Position numbers and translations under genes: made by a program. From positions 97,939 through 161,938 of the forward strand of contig NZ_FRCX01000015.1 in assembly GCF_900143065.1 (NCBI RefSeq): a stretch of DNA of 64,000 nucleotides. Direction: 5' to 3'. Of the stretch, positions 8,234 through 17,504 are shown in pieces (positions within the stretch are counted from its first letter, which is position 1; the number at the start of each line of letters is the position of its first letter). This DNA comes from Duganella sacchari (lineage in GTDB: Bacteria > Pseudomonadota > Gammaproteobacteria > Burkholderiales > Burkholderiaceae_D). The notes under the pieces were generated by a model. The model did not search any database. It saw nothing but the letters and a program-made list of their open reading frames with translations, and had not been told where the DNA came from.

Positions 8234-10136
8234 CGCTGGTCTCCGCTTCTTGTTTTTCCACTTTGTTCTTGTCCTTCTCCACCGGGCGTTTGCCAAGCAG
8301 GTAATAGTCGAGCGCCTTGCGTGCAATTGGCGCGGCCTGCTCGCCGCCCTTGCCGGCGTTTTCCACCACCATGGCCAGCACGATGCGCGGCTTGTCCACC
8401 GGCGCAAATGCGGTGAACAGCGCATTGTCGCGCAAGCGCTCGGCCAGTCTGGCGGCGTTGTATTTCTCCCCCTTCTTGATCGTGATGATCTGCGCGGTGC
8501 CGGTCTTGCCGCCCACCGTGTAGCCTGCACCAGCAAAGGCGCGGTAGCCCGTTCCGCCTGGCTCGCTGGTCACGCCGACCATGGCGTTCTTGATGAAGTC
8601 GATGTTCTCCTGCTTGAGAGGGATGCGGTAACTCTCCTGCGCCACCGTCAGCTTACGCGCATGCGAGGCGCCATCCTCCACAATTTTCACCAGGTGCGGC
8701 TTCATCACCACACCGTTATTGGCCAGATTGGCAACAGCGTGCGCGATCTGCAAAATGGTGTAGGCGTTAAGTCCGGAACCATTGCTGACCGAGATAGTAT
8801 CACCACCGACCCAGCGTCCTGCCGCACCTTTGAAACGGTTGCGCTTCCATTCCGGCGAAGGCAAGGCGCCGGTCTTTTCGTTTTCCAGGTCGATGCCGGT
8901 CTTCTGGCCGAAGCCGAATGGCTGCATGAAATCGTGAATCGCATCGATGCCCAGGTCATGCCCCAGCGCGTAGTAATAGGTATTACACGAGACGATGATG
9001 GACTTGCGCATGTCCACCGAGCCATGGCCGCCGGCCAGGTCGTCGTTGAAGCGGTGGTTGCCCAGCACGTAGTAGCCCGGGTCATACGTCACCTGCGTTG
9101 GCGTGCGCTTGCCCAGTTCCAGCGCGGCCAGTGCCATGAAGGGCTTGAAGGTGGAACCCGGCGCATAAGTGCCGGCCAGCGGGCGGTTGAACATGGGCCG
9201 CGCCGCCGAGTTATTCAGCTCATCCCAGCTTTGCGCATCGATGCCATCAACGAACAGGTTGGGATCGTAACCGGGACGCGAGACGTAGGCGAGAATGTCG
9301 CCCGTTTCAGGATTGATCGCCACCATCGCGCCGCGCCGGTCGCCGAAAGCTTCTTCGACAATTTTTTGCAGTTCAATGTCGATCGACAGTACCAGGTTGC
9401 TGCCTGCCGCCGGCGGCTTGCGCGACAACGTGCGTACCGCGCGGCCGCCGGCGGAGACTTCCACTTCTTCGTAACCGGTCTGGCCGTGCAGCTGCTTCTC
9501 GTAGCTCTTCTCCAGCCCTTCCTTGCCGATATAGCTGCTGCCGCGGTAATTGGCCGCGTCGTCGCCGTCCTCCAGCGCATCGGCTTCGGCGCGGTTGACG
9601 CGGCCGATGTAGCCGATCACGTGCGAGGCCGTTTCGCCCAGCGGATACTGGCGGAACAGGCGTGCCTGCACCTCTACGCCAGGAAAGCGGAAATGCTGGG
9701 CACTGAAACGCGCGACTTCTTCGTCGGTGAGACGGGTGCGCAGCGGCACGCTCTCGAAACCTTTGGATTCTTCCAGCATTTTCTTGAAGCGCTTGCGGTC
9801 CTTGATATCGACCGCCACCAGCTTGGCCAGTTCGTCGATGGTTTCGTCCAGCGTGGAGGTCAGCTTGGACGGCGTAATCTCCAGCGTGTATGCCGAGTAG
9901 TTGCGGGCCAGGACCACGCCATTGCGGTCCAAAATCAGGCCGCGGTTCGGCACGATGGGCACCAGGGAAATGCGGTTCTCTTCCGCTTTCACCGCAAAAT
10001 CGCTGTACTTGATGATCTGCAGCCAGACAAAGCGCACCAGCAGCAGAAAGAAGCAAAGGAATACCAGGCCGCCCAGCACCGTGACGCGCAGACGGAACTC
10101 GCGCATTTCAACTTCGGTATCTTTAATTTCGGTCAT
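8217..10136 (-). CDS. mrdA: Penicillin-binding protein 2 (second copy)
   Basis: 639 residues, a class B PBP: cytoplasmic tail, one membrane helix (about 18-40), PBP dimerisation domain, then a transpeptidase domain. Active-site motifs are intact: STFK near residue 328, SCN near 384 and KTG near 543. It crosslinks peptidoglycan during lateral-wall growth together with RodA. It is clearly a paralogue of the gene at 12382-14430, with long identical blocks, especially around residues 120-175, but many substitutions elsewhere, so it is an old duplicate. It overlaps the second rodA by 4 bases and lacks the Ala/Pro-rich C-terminal tail of the other copy. Confidence 0.94.
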   Translation of the reverse strand: MTEIKDTEVEMREFRLRVTVLGGLVFLCFFLLLVRFVWLQIIKYSDFAVKAEENRISLVPIVPNRGLILDRNGVVLARNYSAYTLEITPSKLTSTLDETIDELAKLVAVDIKDRKRFKKMLEESKGFESVPLRTRLTDEEVARFSAQHFRFPGVEVQARLFRQYPLGETASHVIGYIGRVNRAEADALEDGDDAANYRGSSYIGKEGLEKSYEKQLHGQTGYEEVEVSAGGRAVRTLSRKPPAAGSNLVLSIDIELQKIVEEAFGDRRGAMVAINPETGDILAYVSRPGYDPNLFVDGIDAQSWDELNNSAARPMFNRPLAGTYAPGSTFKPFMALAALELGKRTPTQVTYDPGYYVLGNHRFNDDLAGGHGSVDMRKSIIVSCNTYYYALGHDLGIDAIHDFMQPFGFGQKTGIDLENEKTGALPSPEWKRNRFKGAAGRWVGGDTISVSNGSGLNAYTILQIAHAVANLANNGVVMKPHLVKIVEDGASHARKLTVAQESYRIPLKQENIDFIKNAMVGVTSEPGGTGYRAFAGAGYTVGGKTGTAQIITIKKGEKYNAARLAERLRDNALFTAFAPVDKPRIVLAMVVENAGKGGEQAAPIARKALDYYLLGKRPVEKDKNKVEKQEAETSDAPAT

Positions 10137-11257
10137 GCGCGCACTCCGGTGCGTAGTTCCCGGCTATGCCGCTGAATGCTCATCAGGATGCCGCCGCCCA
10201 GGCCCAGCGTCATCAGCGCCGTGCCGCCGTAGCTCATGAATGGCAGCGGCACACCGACCACCGGCACAATGCCGCTGACCATGGCCATGTTGACGAAAGC
10301 GTAGGTAAAATAAATCATGGTGATGGCGCCGGCCAGCAGGCGCGTGAACAGTGTCGGCGCATTCAGCGTGATACTCAGGCCACGCCAGATCAGCAGCAGA
10401 TACAGCGCCATCAGCACCAGGTTGCCGGCCAGGCCAAACTCCTCGGAGAACACGGCAAAGATAAAGTCGGTGGTGCGCTCCGGGATGAACTCCAGGTGGG
10501 CCTGTGTGCCGTGCGTCCAGCCTTTGCCCGTCACGCCGCCAGAGCCAATGGCGATCATCGACTGGATAATGTGGAAGCCCTTACCCAGCGGGTCGTGGTA
10601 AGGATCGATCAGCGTCAGCACGCGGTCGCGCTGGTAGTCGTGCATGAAGCTCCACAGCACCGGCAGGCCAGCGGCGCCGGTCGCCACCAGTGCGCCCAGC
10701 GCTTTCCAGGACAGGCCGCCAAGGAAGATCACACAGGCGCCGGCCGCAGTCACCAGCATGGCGGTGCCCAGGTCCGGCTGGCGCGCGATCAGGCCGGCCG
10801 GTATCGCCAGCAGCACCGCCGCTATCGCATACGACTGCCAGCGGATATGTCCCTGCTCGCGCTGGAAGAACCACGCCAGCATGAGCGGCATGGCAATCTT
10901 CATTAATTCGGATGGCTGGATCTGCGTGCCGATATATAGCCAGCGGCGCGAGCCGCCCTTGATGATGCCGAACAGCGCCACCGCCACCAGCAATGCCACG
11001 CCCGCCATATACACCGGCACCGCCAGCCGCATCATCGTCTGGGGCGAGATATTCGCGACAAACCACATCACCAGCACGGCCGCCGCGATGTTACGCATCT
11101 GGTCCCACACCTTGCCGGGAATGGCGATGCCGGCCGAGTACAGCGTGACCAGGCCGACCGACAGCAGGGCTGCAATGATGAGCGCCAGCGGCGCGTCAAA
11201 CACCATCACATGGGGGCGCAGCCGCTGCCACCATGTGCGTCCTTGCGCAAGGCCCAT
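10133..11257 (-). CDS. rodA: Rod-shape SEDS glycosyltransferase RodA (second copy)
   Basis: 374 residues, about ten membrane helices, SEDS family (peptidoglycan polymerase partner of PBP2). Conserved blocks include RQPDLGTAML, IDPYHDPLGKGFHIIQS, THGTQAHLEFIPERTTDF and GVPLPFMSYGGTALM. It is a paralogue of the adjacent gene at 11257-12369. Its ATG overlaps that gene's stop by one base (TGATG), and its own stop overlaps the second mrdA by 4 bases, so all are in one transcript. The catalytic Asp region (ERTTDFIFAV) is kept, suggesting it is functional. Confidence 0.94.
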   Translation of the reverse strand: MGLAQGRTWWQRLRPHVMVFDAPLALIIAALLSVGLVTLYSAGIAIPGKVWDQMRNIAAAVLVMWFVANISPQTMMRLAVPVYMAGVALLVAVALFGIIKGGSRRWLYIGTQIQPSELMKIAMPLMLAWFFQREQGHIRWQSYAIAAVLLAIPAGLIARQPDLGTAMLVTAAGACVIFLGGLSWKALGALVATGAAGLPVLWSFMHDYQRDRVLTLIDPYHDPLGKGFHIIQSMIAIGSGGVTGKGWTHGTQAHLEFIPERTTDFIFAVFSEEFGLAGNLVLMALYLLLIWRGLSITLNAPTLFTRLLAGAITMIYFTYAFVNMAMVSGIVPVVGVPLPFMSYGGTALMTLGLGGGILMSIQRHSRELRTGVRA

Positions 11258-12369
11258 CAGGTCTGCACCAGCTTGCGATGGCGTTGTATGCTCATCAGGA
11301 TGCCGGCGCCCAGGCCCAGCGTCAGCAGCGCCGTGCCGCCATAGCTCATGAACGGCAACGGCACGCCTACCACCGGCAGGATGCCGCTCACCATGCCCAT
11401 GTTGACGAAGGCGTAGGTGAAGTAGATCATGGTCACGGCGCCAGCCAGCAGGCGGGTGAAGAAGTTAGGGGCATTCCCGGCGATCATCAGGCCACGGCCA
11501 ATCAGCATCAGGTACAGCACCATCAGGATCAGATTGCCGACCAGGCCAAATTCCTCCGAGTAGACGGCGAAGATAAAGTCGGTGGTGCGTTCAGGGATGA
11601 ATTCCAGGTGGGCCTGGGTGCCATGCGTCCAGCCCTTGCCTGTCACGCCGCCGGAACCGACCGCGATGGTGGACTGGATGATGTGGAAGCCCTTGCCCAG
11701 CGGGTCAGTGGTTGGATCGATCAGCGTCATCACGCGTTCGCGCTGGTAGTCGTGCAGCACCGACCAGATGATGGGCAGCGCCGCCGCGCCGGCGACAAAC
11801 AAGCCCACCAGCGCCTTCCACGACAGCCCCGCCAGGAAGATCACGCAAAAGCCCGCAGCCACCACCAGCAGCGCCGTTCCCAGGTCGGGCTGGCGCACGA
11901 TCAGGCCGACCGGCACCACCAGCAACAGCACCGCAATCGCGTATGACTGCCAGGTCAGATGGCCGGAACGGCTCTGGAAGTACCAAGCCAGCATCAGCGG
12001 CATGACGATTTTCATGAACTCCGACGGCTGTATGTCGATCCCCACGTGCAGCCAGCGCCGCGCGCCCAGCTTGATGGTGCCGAACAGCGCTACGCACACC
12101 AGCAGAAACACCCCGATTGCATAAGCCGGAACGGCAATCCGCATCATCATCTGCGGCGAGATATTCGCCACCACCCACATGATGAAGAAGGACAGGAAGA
12201 TATTGCGCACCTGGTCTTCCATCTTGCCTGGAATGCCGATGCTGGCCGAATACAGCGTAATCAAGCTCACCGTCAGCAGCATGATGATGATGGCGGTCAG
12301 CGGGCCGTCAAAGACGGTGAAATAGGGTCGCATGCGACGCCACAGCGAACGTCTTTCATGTATGCGCAT
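11257..12369 (-). CDS. rodA: Rod-shape SEDS glycosyltransferase RodA (first copy)
   Basis: 370 residues with about ten membrane helices. It has the same SEDS signatures as its neighbour: RQPDLGTALL, TDPLGKGFHIIQS, THGTQAHLEFIPERTTDF and PLPFMSYGGTALL. It polymerises glycan strands from lipid II for cell elongation with PBP2 and MreBCD. It directly follows the first mrdA with a 12-base gap, the order expected in betaproteobacteria (mreBCD-mrdA-rodA), so this is taken as the ancestral copy. Confidence 0.95.
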   Translation of the reverse strand: MRIHERRSLWRRMRPYFTVFDGPLTAIIIMLLTVSLITLYSASIGIPGKMEDQVRNIFLSFFIMWVVANISPQMMMRIAVPAYAIGVFLLVCVALFGTIKLGARRWLHVGIDIQPSEFMKIVMPLMLAWYFQSRSGHLTWQSYAIAVLLLVVPVGLIVRQPDLGTALLVVAAGFCVIFLAGLSWKALVGLFVAGAAALPIIWSVLHDYQRERVMTLIDPTTDPLGKGFHIIQSTIAVGSGGVTGKGWTHGTQAHLEFIPERTTDFIFAVYSEEFGLVGNLILMVLYLMLIGRGLMIAGNAPNFFTRLLAGAVTMIYFTYAFVNMGMVSGILPVVGVPLPFMSYGGTALLTLGLGAGILMSIQRHRKLVQT

Positions 12370-12381
12370 GATGGGTGATCC

Positions 12382-14430
12382 TTATTGTTTCTTCCGTGCC
12401 GGCGCGCCCTGCTGCGGCACAGGCGTCGCGGCGGGGACGTTTGGCGCCACGGGCGCCGGTGCCGGCGCAGGTGCGCCCTGGCGCGCTTCCGCTGCCGCTT
12501 CGGCGGCGTCCGGATCTTCAATCGGCACCAGCTGCACCGCATCTTCCTTCGGCACCTTGGTGGTTTCCTTGTCGGCCGGGCGTTTGCCCAGCAGGTAGAA
12601 GTCCAGTGCCTTGCGGGCGATAGGGGCGGCAATTTCCGCCCCCCAGCCGGCGTTTTCCACCACCATGGCGACCACGATCTTCGGCTTGTCGGCTGGCGCA
12701 AACGCGGTGTACAGCGCGTTGTCGCGCAGGCGCTCGGCCAGCGCCGACGCGTTGTACTTTTCGTTGGCCTTGATGCCCACCACCTGCGCCGTACCGGTCT
12801 TGCCGCCGGAGGTGTAGGCGGCATTGGCGAAGGCGCGGTAAGCGGTGCCGCCTGGCTCGCTGTTCACGCCCACCATGGCGCTCTTGATGATGTCGATGTT
12901 TTCCTGCTTGAGGGCGATGCGGTAGCTTTCACTCGGCACCGTCAGCTTGCGCGCGCGCGTGCCGCCGTCTTCGACGATCTTGACCAGGTGCGGCTTCATC
13001 ACCACGCCGTTGTTGGCCAGGTTGGCCATGGCGTGGGCGATCTGCAGCGGTGTGTAGGAGTTGTAGCCGGAGCCGTTGGACACCGAGATGGTATCGCCGC
13101 CGACCCACCTGCCGGCATTGCCTTTGAAGCGCTTGCGCTTCCACTCTTTCGACGGCAGCACGCCGGTCTTTTCATTATCCAGGTCGATGCCGGTTTTTTC
13201 ACCGAAGCCGAAAGGCCGCATGAAGTCCGTGATCGAGTCGATCCCCATGTCGTTGCCAAGCTGGTAGTAGTAGGTATTGCAGGACACGATGATGGAACGG
13301 CGCAGATCGACGTTGCCGTGGCCACCGACTTTATCGTCGCGGAACTTGTGGCCGCCCAAATAGAAGAAGCCCGGATCGGGATACGCCGTCGCCGGATTGC
13401 GCTTGCCCAGTTCCAGCGCCGCCAGTGCCATGAAGGGCTTGAAGGTGGAACCCGGCGCATAAGTGCCGGACAGCGGACGGTTAATCATCGGCCGGTCCAG
13501 CGAGGTATTCAGTTCGCTCCAGCTTTGCGCATCGATGCCGTCCACGAACAGGTTGGGATCGTAGCCTGGGCGCGACACGTAGGCAAGGATGTCGCCCGTT
13601 TCCGGCTCGATCGCGACAAACGCGCCGCGCCATTCGCCAAAGGCTTCTTCCACCACCTTTTGCAGCTCGATGTCGATTGACAGGATCAGGTTATTGCCTG
13701 GTGTGGCGGGGGTACGCGACAGCGTGCGGATGGCGCGGCCACCGGCCGACACTTCCACTTCCTCGTAGCCGGTCTGGCCATGCAGCTGCTTCTCGTAGCT
13801 CTTCTCCAGGCCTTCCTTGCCGACATGGTCGGTGCCTTTGTAATTCGGGCCGTCGTCGGTCGCCTCGATCGCCTTGACTTCGGACTGGTTGATGCGGCCG
13901 ATGTAGCCGATCACGTGCGACGCCGTTTCGCCCAGCGGATACTGGCGGAACAAACGCGCCTGCACCTCTACGCCAGGGAAGCGGAAACGCTGCGCGCTGA
14001 AACGCGCCACCTCTTCATCGGTCAGGCGCGTACGCAGCGGCACGCTTTCAAATCCTTTGGACTCTTCCAGCAGTTTCTTGAAGCGCTTGCGGTCTTTGAT
14101 ATCGACGCTGATCAGTTTGGACAACTCATCGATCGCCTCATCCAGCGTGGTATTCAGCTTGGATGGTGTGATTTCCAGCGTAAAGGCCGAGTAGTTACGC
14201 GCCAGGACCACGCCGTTGCGGTCCAGAATCAGGCCGCGGTTCGGCACGATGGGAACCACGGCGATGCGGTTCTCTTCCGCCTTCACCGCGAAGTCACTGT
14301 ACTTCATCACCTGCAGCCAGATGAAACGCAGCAGCAGCAAGGCGAAACAGAAAAACACCATCCCACCCAGCACCGTCAGGCGCAGGCGGAACTGCTGCAG
14401 TTCGCGCTGGTTGTCCTTAATCTCAGTCAT
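12382..14430 (-). CDS. mrdA: Penicillin-binding protein 2 (first copy)
   Basis: 682 residues. It has an N-terminal membrane helix, a pedestal/dimerisation domain and a transpeptidase domain with STFK near residue 328, SCN near 384 and KTG near 545. The C terminus carries about 45 extra residues rich in Ala, Pro and Gln (RQGAPAPAPAPVAPN) that the second copy lacks. It is expected to be the main elongasome transpeptidase. It lies 15 bases after mreD and 12 before rodA, in the usual operon order. Confidence 0.95.
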   Translation of the reverse strand: MTEIKDNQRELQQFRLRLTVLGGMVFFCFALLLLRFIWLQVMKYSDFAVKAEENRIAVVPIVPNRGLILDRNGVVLARNYSAFTLEITPSKLNTTLDEAIDELSKLISVDIKDRKRFKKLLEESKGFESVPLRTRLTDEEVARFSAQRFRFPGVEVQARLFRQYPLGETASHVIGYIGRINQSEVKAIEATDDGPNYKGTDHVGKEGLEKSYEKQLHGQTGYEEVEVSAGGRAIRTLSRTPATPGNNLILSIDIELQKVVEEAFGEWRGAFVAIEPETGDILAYVSRPGYDPNLFVDGIDAQSWSELNTSLDRPMINRPLSGTYAPGSTFKPFMALAALELGKRNPATAYPDPGFFYLGGHKFRDDKVGGHGNVDLRRSIIVSCNTYYYQLGNDMGIDSITDFMRPFGFGEKTGIDLDNEKTGVLPSKEWKRKRFKGNAGRWVGGDTISVSNGSGYNSYTPLQIAHAMANLANNGVVMKPHLVKIVEDGGTRARKLTVPSESYRIALKQENIDIIKSAMVGVNSEPGGTAYRAFANAAYTSGGKTGTAQVVGIKANEKYNASALAERLRDNALYTAFAPADKPKIVVAMVVENAGWGAEIAAPIARKALDFYLLGKRPADKETTKVPKEDAVQLVPIEDPDAAEAAAEARQGAPAPAPAPVAPNVPAATPVPQQGAPARKKQ

Positions 14431-14445
14431 GCTGGCGGAGTGGCG

Positions 14446-14958
14446 TCAGATCGGTCGGGTGTGGTCGCGGTCCACCGCGCGGCGCTGGGGCGCCAGCAAC
14501 AGCCAGGTGATCAGCGGCCACAGTAACGCGGCAGCCACGCTCTCAATAAAGTAGAACCAGCCGGGGAATTTGCCGGACACGAAAAAGCGCACGATAAACT
14601 GCGCCGACTGCGCCATCAACAGCAGCGGGAAGACGTGCATGGCCTGGGTCCAGATCGGGAACCACAGCATCCGGCGATGCAGCATGATGGCGAAGTACGA
14701 CAGCAGGGTGTATGCCAGCGCATTCTCGCCCAGCAGCGTGGAATCGTGAACATCCATGAGCAGGCCCAGAACAAAGGCAGTGCCGATGCCGACCTTGCGC
14801 GGCTGGTGCACACCCCAGAATACCAGCAGCAGCGCGACAAAATCCGGCACGCCGATGAAGTGGCCCCAGGGCAGAAGATTAAACAGGAAGGCGCACAGCA
14901 GGCTGAATGCGATGAACAGCGGGCTGACCGGCAGCAGAATATAGTGAGGACGGTTCAT
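14446..14958 (-). CDS. mreD: Rod shape-determining protein MreD
   Basis: 170 residues, five to six membrane helices, the usual length for MreD. It has the conserved segment GLLMDVHDSTLLGENALAY typical of the family. It links MreC to the inner-membrane elongasome. Its start overlaps the mreC stop by 4 bases, and mrdA follows 15 bases after its stop. Confidence 0.94.
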   Translation of the reverse strand: MNRPHYILLPVSPLFIAFSLLCAFLFNLLPWGHFIGVPDFVALLLVFWGVHQPRKVGIGTAFVLGLLMDVHDSTLLGENALAYTLLSYFAIMLHRRMLWFPIWTQAMHVFPLLLMAQSAQFIVRFFVSGKFPGWFYFIESVAAALLWPLITWLLLAPQRRAVDRDHTRPI

Positions 14959-16076
14959 CGGGCCGGCTCCTTGGGTTTGTTGGCGGCCGGCGCCTGGGCG
15001 GCGGGTACCGCTGGCGTGGCGGCTGCATTCGGCGTGGCGGCCGGCGTCGTGCCCGGCGTGGCGGCCGTTGCGGCGGCAGCCGGCGCCGGCTTGGGCATCA
15101 CTGGTATCAGTCCCGGCGCACCGGTTGGCGCAGCGGCAGGCTGGCCTTCCGCGCCCTCTTTCGGCACGTCCTTGATCGGCGCCATCTTGTTATTGTGCTT
15201 GCGCAGCGCGCGCGGTTCTTCCTCCGGCGGACGTGCCGGCATCTCCGGCGTCGACATCAGAATCAGCAGCTGCGTGTTGTTGGTGATGCCGGCCAGCGGC
15301 TGGCAGATCACACCGCCGAACGAACCACCGGCACTGTTTTCCACCTGGCTGACGCGCGCCACCGCCAGGCCGGCCGGATACACGCCGTCCAGGCCAGAGG
15401 TGACCACAATATCGCCCACCTGGATATCCGCATTCGGCGCTGTAAAGCGCAGTTCCAGATTACCGGACTTGCCGCGGCCATACGCCACGCTGCGCAAGCC
15501 ATTGCGCAGCAGCTGCACCGGAATCGCCTGCTCCTTGTCGGACAGCAGCGTCACCTCGGAGGTGAACGGGAACACGCGCGTGACCTGACCGACCACGCCC
15601 TGGTTGTCGATCACCGGCAAACCCAGCGCCACGTCATTGCGGGTGCCGCGGTCGAGAATGATTTTACGGCTGTTGAAATCGCGGGCGTCATACAGCACCT
15701 CGGCCAGCATGGACTTGACCGGCAATTGCTGGCGCGCGTCGAACAGGCGGCGCAGCTGCGCATTTTCTGCGGACTGGAGCTGCGCCTGCTGCAAAGCCTG
15801 CGAATTGAGTATCTGCTGACGCTTCAACTCCCGCACCTGCTTTTCCAGCGACGACAACGTGGAGAAATAATCACCGGCGCCATAAATGGCGTCGCGCGGC
15901 AGCAAGGCCGCCATTTGCAGCGGGTACAGTACGGTGGCAGCCGCCGTACGCACCAATGGCAGGATACGCATGTGCGAGTCGACCAGCAGCAGCACGATCG
16001 ATATGCACGCGAACACCATCATCTTGACCCGGGCCGAAGCGCCTTGCTTGAAAAGTGGCGGAGGACTGTATTCCAT
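14955..16076 (-). CDS. mreC: Rod shape-determining protein MreC
   Basis: 373 residues from the ATG at 16076 (MEYSPPPLFKQG, the usual start in this family). A TTG nine bases upstream is an alternative. A membrane helix lies at about residues 16-36, then a coiled coil (LEKQVRELKRQQILNSQALQ), then the beta-domain (about 110-270) that scaffolds PBP2 in the periplasm. The tail from about 290 is a long Pro/Ala/Thr-rich low-complexity extension containing KPAPAAAATAATPGT. It overlaps mreD by 4 bases. A strong hairpin separates it from mreB. Confidence 0.95.
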   Translation of the reverse strand: MEYSPPPLFKQGASARVKMMVFACISIVLLLVDSHMRILPLVRTAAATVLYPLQMAALLPRDAIYGAGDYFSTLSSLEKQVRELKRQQILNSQALQQAQLQSAENAQLRRLFDARQQLPVKSMLAEVLYDARDFNSRKIILDRGTRNDVALGLPVIDNQGVVGQVTRVFPFTSEVTLLSDKEQAIPVQLLRNGLRSVAYGRGKSGNLELRFTAPNADIQVGDIVVTSGLDGVYPAGLAVARVSQVENSAGGSFGGVICQPLAGITNNTQLLILMSTPEMPARPPEEEPRALRKHNNKMAPIKDVPKEGAEGQPAAAPTGAPGLIPVMPKPAPAAAATAATPGTTPAATPNAAATPAVPAAQAPAANKPKEPAR

Positions 16077-16134
16077 GACTTCCAATAATCCGGCGCTCGC
16101 GCGCCATCGAGACTGTCAACTCACCCTAAAGCAC

Positions 16135-16163
16135 CGGGGCCGCTATTTGGCGGCCCCGTTTTT
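16135..16163 (+). terminator. GC-rich hairpin between mreB and mreC
   Basis: A perfect 9-bp stem (CGGGGCCGC at 16135-16143, partner at 16150-16158) with a 6-base loop is followed by TTTTT on the plus strand. No plus-strand gene ends here. On the mreB-to-mreC transcript (minus strand) the hairpin is followed by GGTGCTTTA rather than a U-run, so it would be at best a partial terminator or a stability element setting mreB above mreCD. Confidence 0.55.
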
Positions 16164-16169
16164 GTCAGA

Positions 16170-17213
16170 TCACTCGTAGGAGAAGATCGAACCCAGTTGG
16201 TCCATCCGCTCCAGCGCCATGCCGGAGCCACGTACCACGCAGGTCAGCGGATCTTCCGCCACCAGCACCGGCAGGCCGGTTTCTTCCATCAGCAGACGAT
16301 CCAGGTCGCGCAGCAGTGCGCCACCGCCGGTCAGCATCATGCCTTTTTCGGCGATGTCGGCGCCCAGCTCTGGCGGGGTCTGTTCCAGCGCGTTCTTCAC
16401 GGCCGAGACGATGTTGTTGAGCGGGTCGGTCAGCGCTTCCAGGATTTCGTTCGAGGAGATGGTGAACGAACGCGGAATACCTTCCGACAGGTTGCGGCCC
16501 TTGACTTCCATTTCCTTGACTTCGGAGCCAGGGAAGGCGGAGCCGATGGCTTTCTTGATGGCTTCAGCGGTCTGTTCGCCGATCAGCATGCCGTAGTTGC
16601 GGCGGATGTAGTTGACGATCGCTTCATCGAACTTGTCGCCACCCACGCGTACCGAACCTTTGTACACCATGCCGCCCAGCGAGATGATGCCCACCTCGGT
16701 GGTACCGCCGCCGATGTCCACCACCATCGAGCCGGTTGCATCCGACACTGGCAGGCCGGCGCCGATGGCTGCTGCCATCGGTTCTTCGATCAGGTACACC
16801 TGCGACGCGCCGGCGCCCAGTGCCGATTCACGGATCGCACGGCGTTCCACCTGGGTCGAGCCGCAAGGGACGCAAATGATGATGCGTGGCGAAGGACGGA
16901 AGAATTTGGAGTCGTGCACCATGCGGATGAACTGCTTCAGCATCTGCTCGGTGACGGTGAAGTCGGCGATCACGCCGTCTTTCATCGGGCGAATCGCTTC
17001 GATATTGCCAGGTACTTTACCCAGCATCTGCTTTGCTTCCTTACCAACTGCCTGAATCGTCTTCTTGCCATTTGGGCCGCCTTCCTGGCGGATGGCGACG
17101 ACCGACGGTTCATCAAGGACGATGCCTTGGCCGCGAACATAGATCAGGGTGTTGGCCGTGCCCAGGTCGATGGCCAGATCAGAGGAAATGTAACGACGTA
17201 AAAAACCAAACAT
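16170..17213 (-). CDS. mreB: Rod shape-determining protein MreB
   Basis: 347 residues from ATG 17213 (MFGFLRRYISSDLAIDLGTA), the standard MreB start. An upstream in-frame extension lacks family resemblance. It is an actin-like ATPase filament that guides lateral wall synthesis. Phosphate loops are DLGTANTLIY and VDIGGGTTEVGIISL, and the adenosine motif is LTGGGALLRDLDRLL. It is the first gene of the minus-strand elongation operon. Confidence 0.97.
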   Translation of the reverse strand: MFGFLRRYISSDLAIDLGTANTLIYVRGQGIVLDEPSVVAIRQEGGPNGKKTIQAVGKEAKQMLGKVPGNIEAIRPMKDGVIADFTVTEQMLKQFIRMVHDSKFFRPSPRIIICVPCGSTQVERRAIRESALGAGASQVYLIEEPMAAAIGAGLPVSDATGSMVVDIGGGTTEVGIISLGGMVYKGSVRVGGDKFDEAIVNYIRRNYGMLIGEQTAEAIKKAIGSAFPGSEVKEMEVKGRNLSEGIPRSFTISSNEILEALTDPLNNIVSAVKNALEQTPPELGADIAEKGMMLTGGGALLRDLDRLLMEETGLPVLVAEDPLTCVVRGSGMALERMDQLGSIFSYE

Positions 17214-17504
17214 TAAAGTGTCCCGTGGCGCTACTAGGTGTGCGCGTAAACCGTTGAGTGAAAAATTCTGTCCGAATGCGTCTGTCCGAATGCGGCGGCA
17301 GCAATGATTCAGCGCCGACAACGCATCAACCCGCCATTCTACCTTATAATTTGGCTGCGATTTATCGAAAATCCACCCAAAAGTGTATAGCCTGAGGCCG
17401 CGATTTAAGCGGCATTCGTCGGGATTTGTAGACGAATAGGCAGAAATTCAAGTTTTTTATCAATATCACAATTAAACCTGCGCGGCCCGTCCGCGCCATA
17501 CGCC
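17214..17504. other. Divergent mreB/gatC intergenic region with 14-bp tandem repeat
   Basis: This 291-base gap must hold the promoters for mreB (leftward) and gatCAB (rightward). A perfect tandem duplication of TCTGTCCGAATGCG occupies 17267-17280 and 17281-17294. A TATAAT hexamer lies at 17345-17350 on the plus strand, but I see no convincing -35 box at the right spacing, so no promoter is called. The part from 17440 to 17470 is AT-rich. No ORF looks coding. Confidence 0.5.

Noticed and set aside
8250..10175. Long plus-strand frame opposite mrdA'
   Set aside because: Antisense shadow of a conserved gene with intact motifs; the protein is a His/Arg/Gln-rich mix without domains.
10133..12369. 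Assembly duplication of rodA
   Set aside because: The two copies differ throughout at the protein and DNA level, so they are not a duplicated read region.
17345..17350. TATAAT as the gatC promoter
   Set aside because: No -35 box at 16-18 bases and about 150 bases from the start codon.
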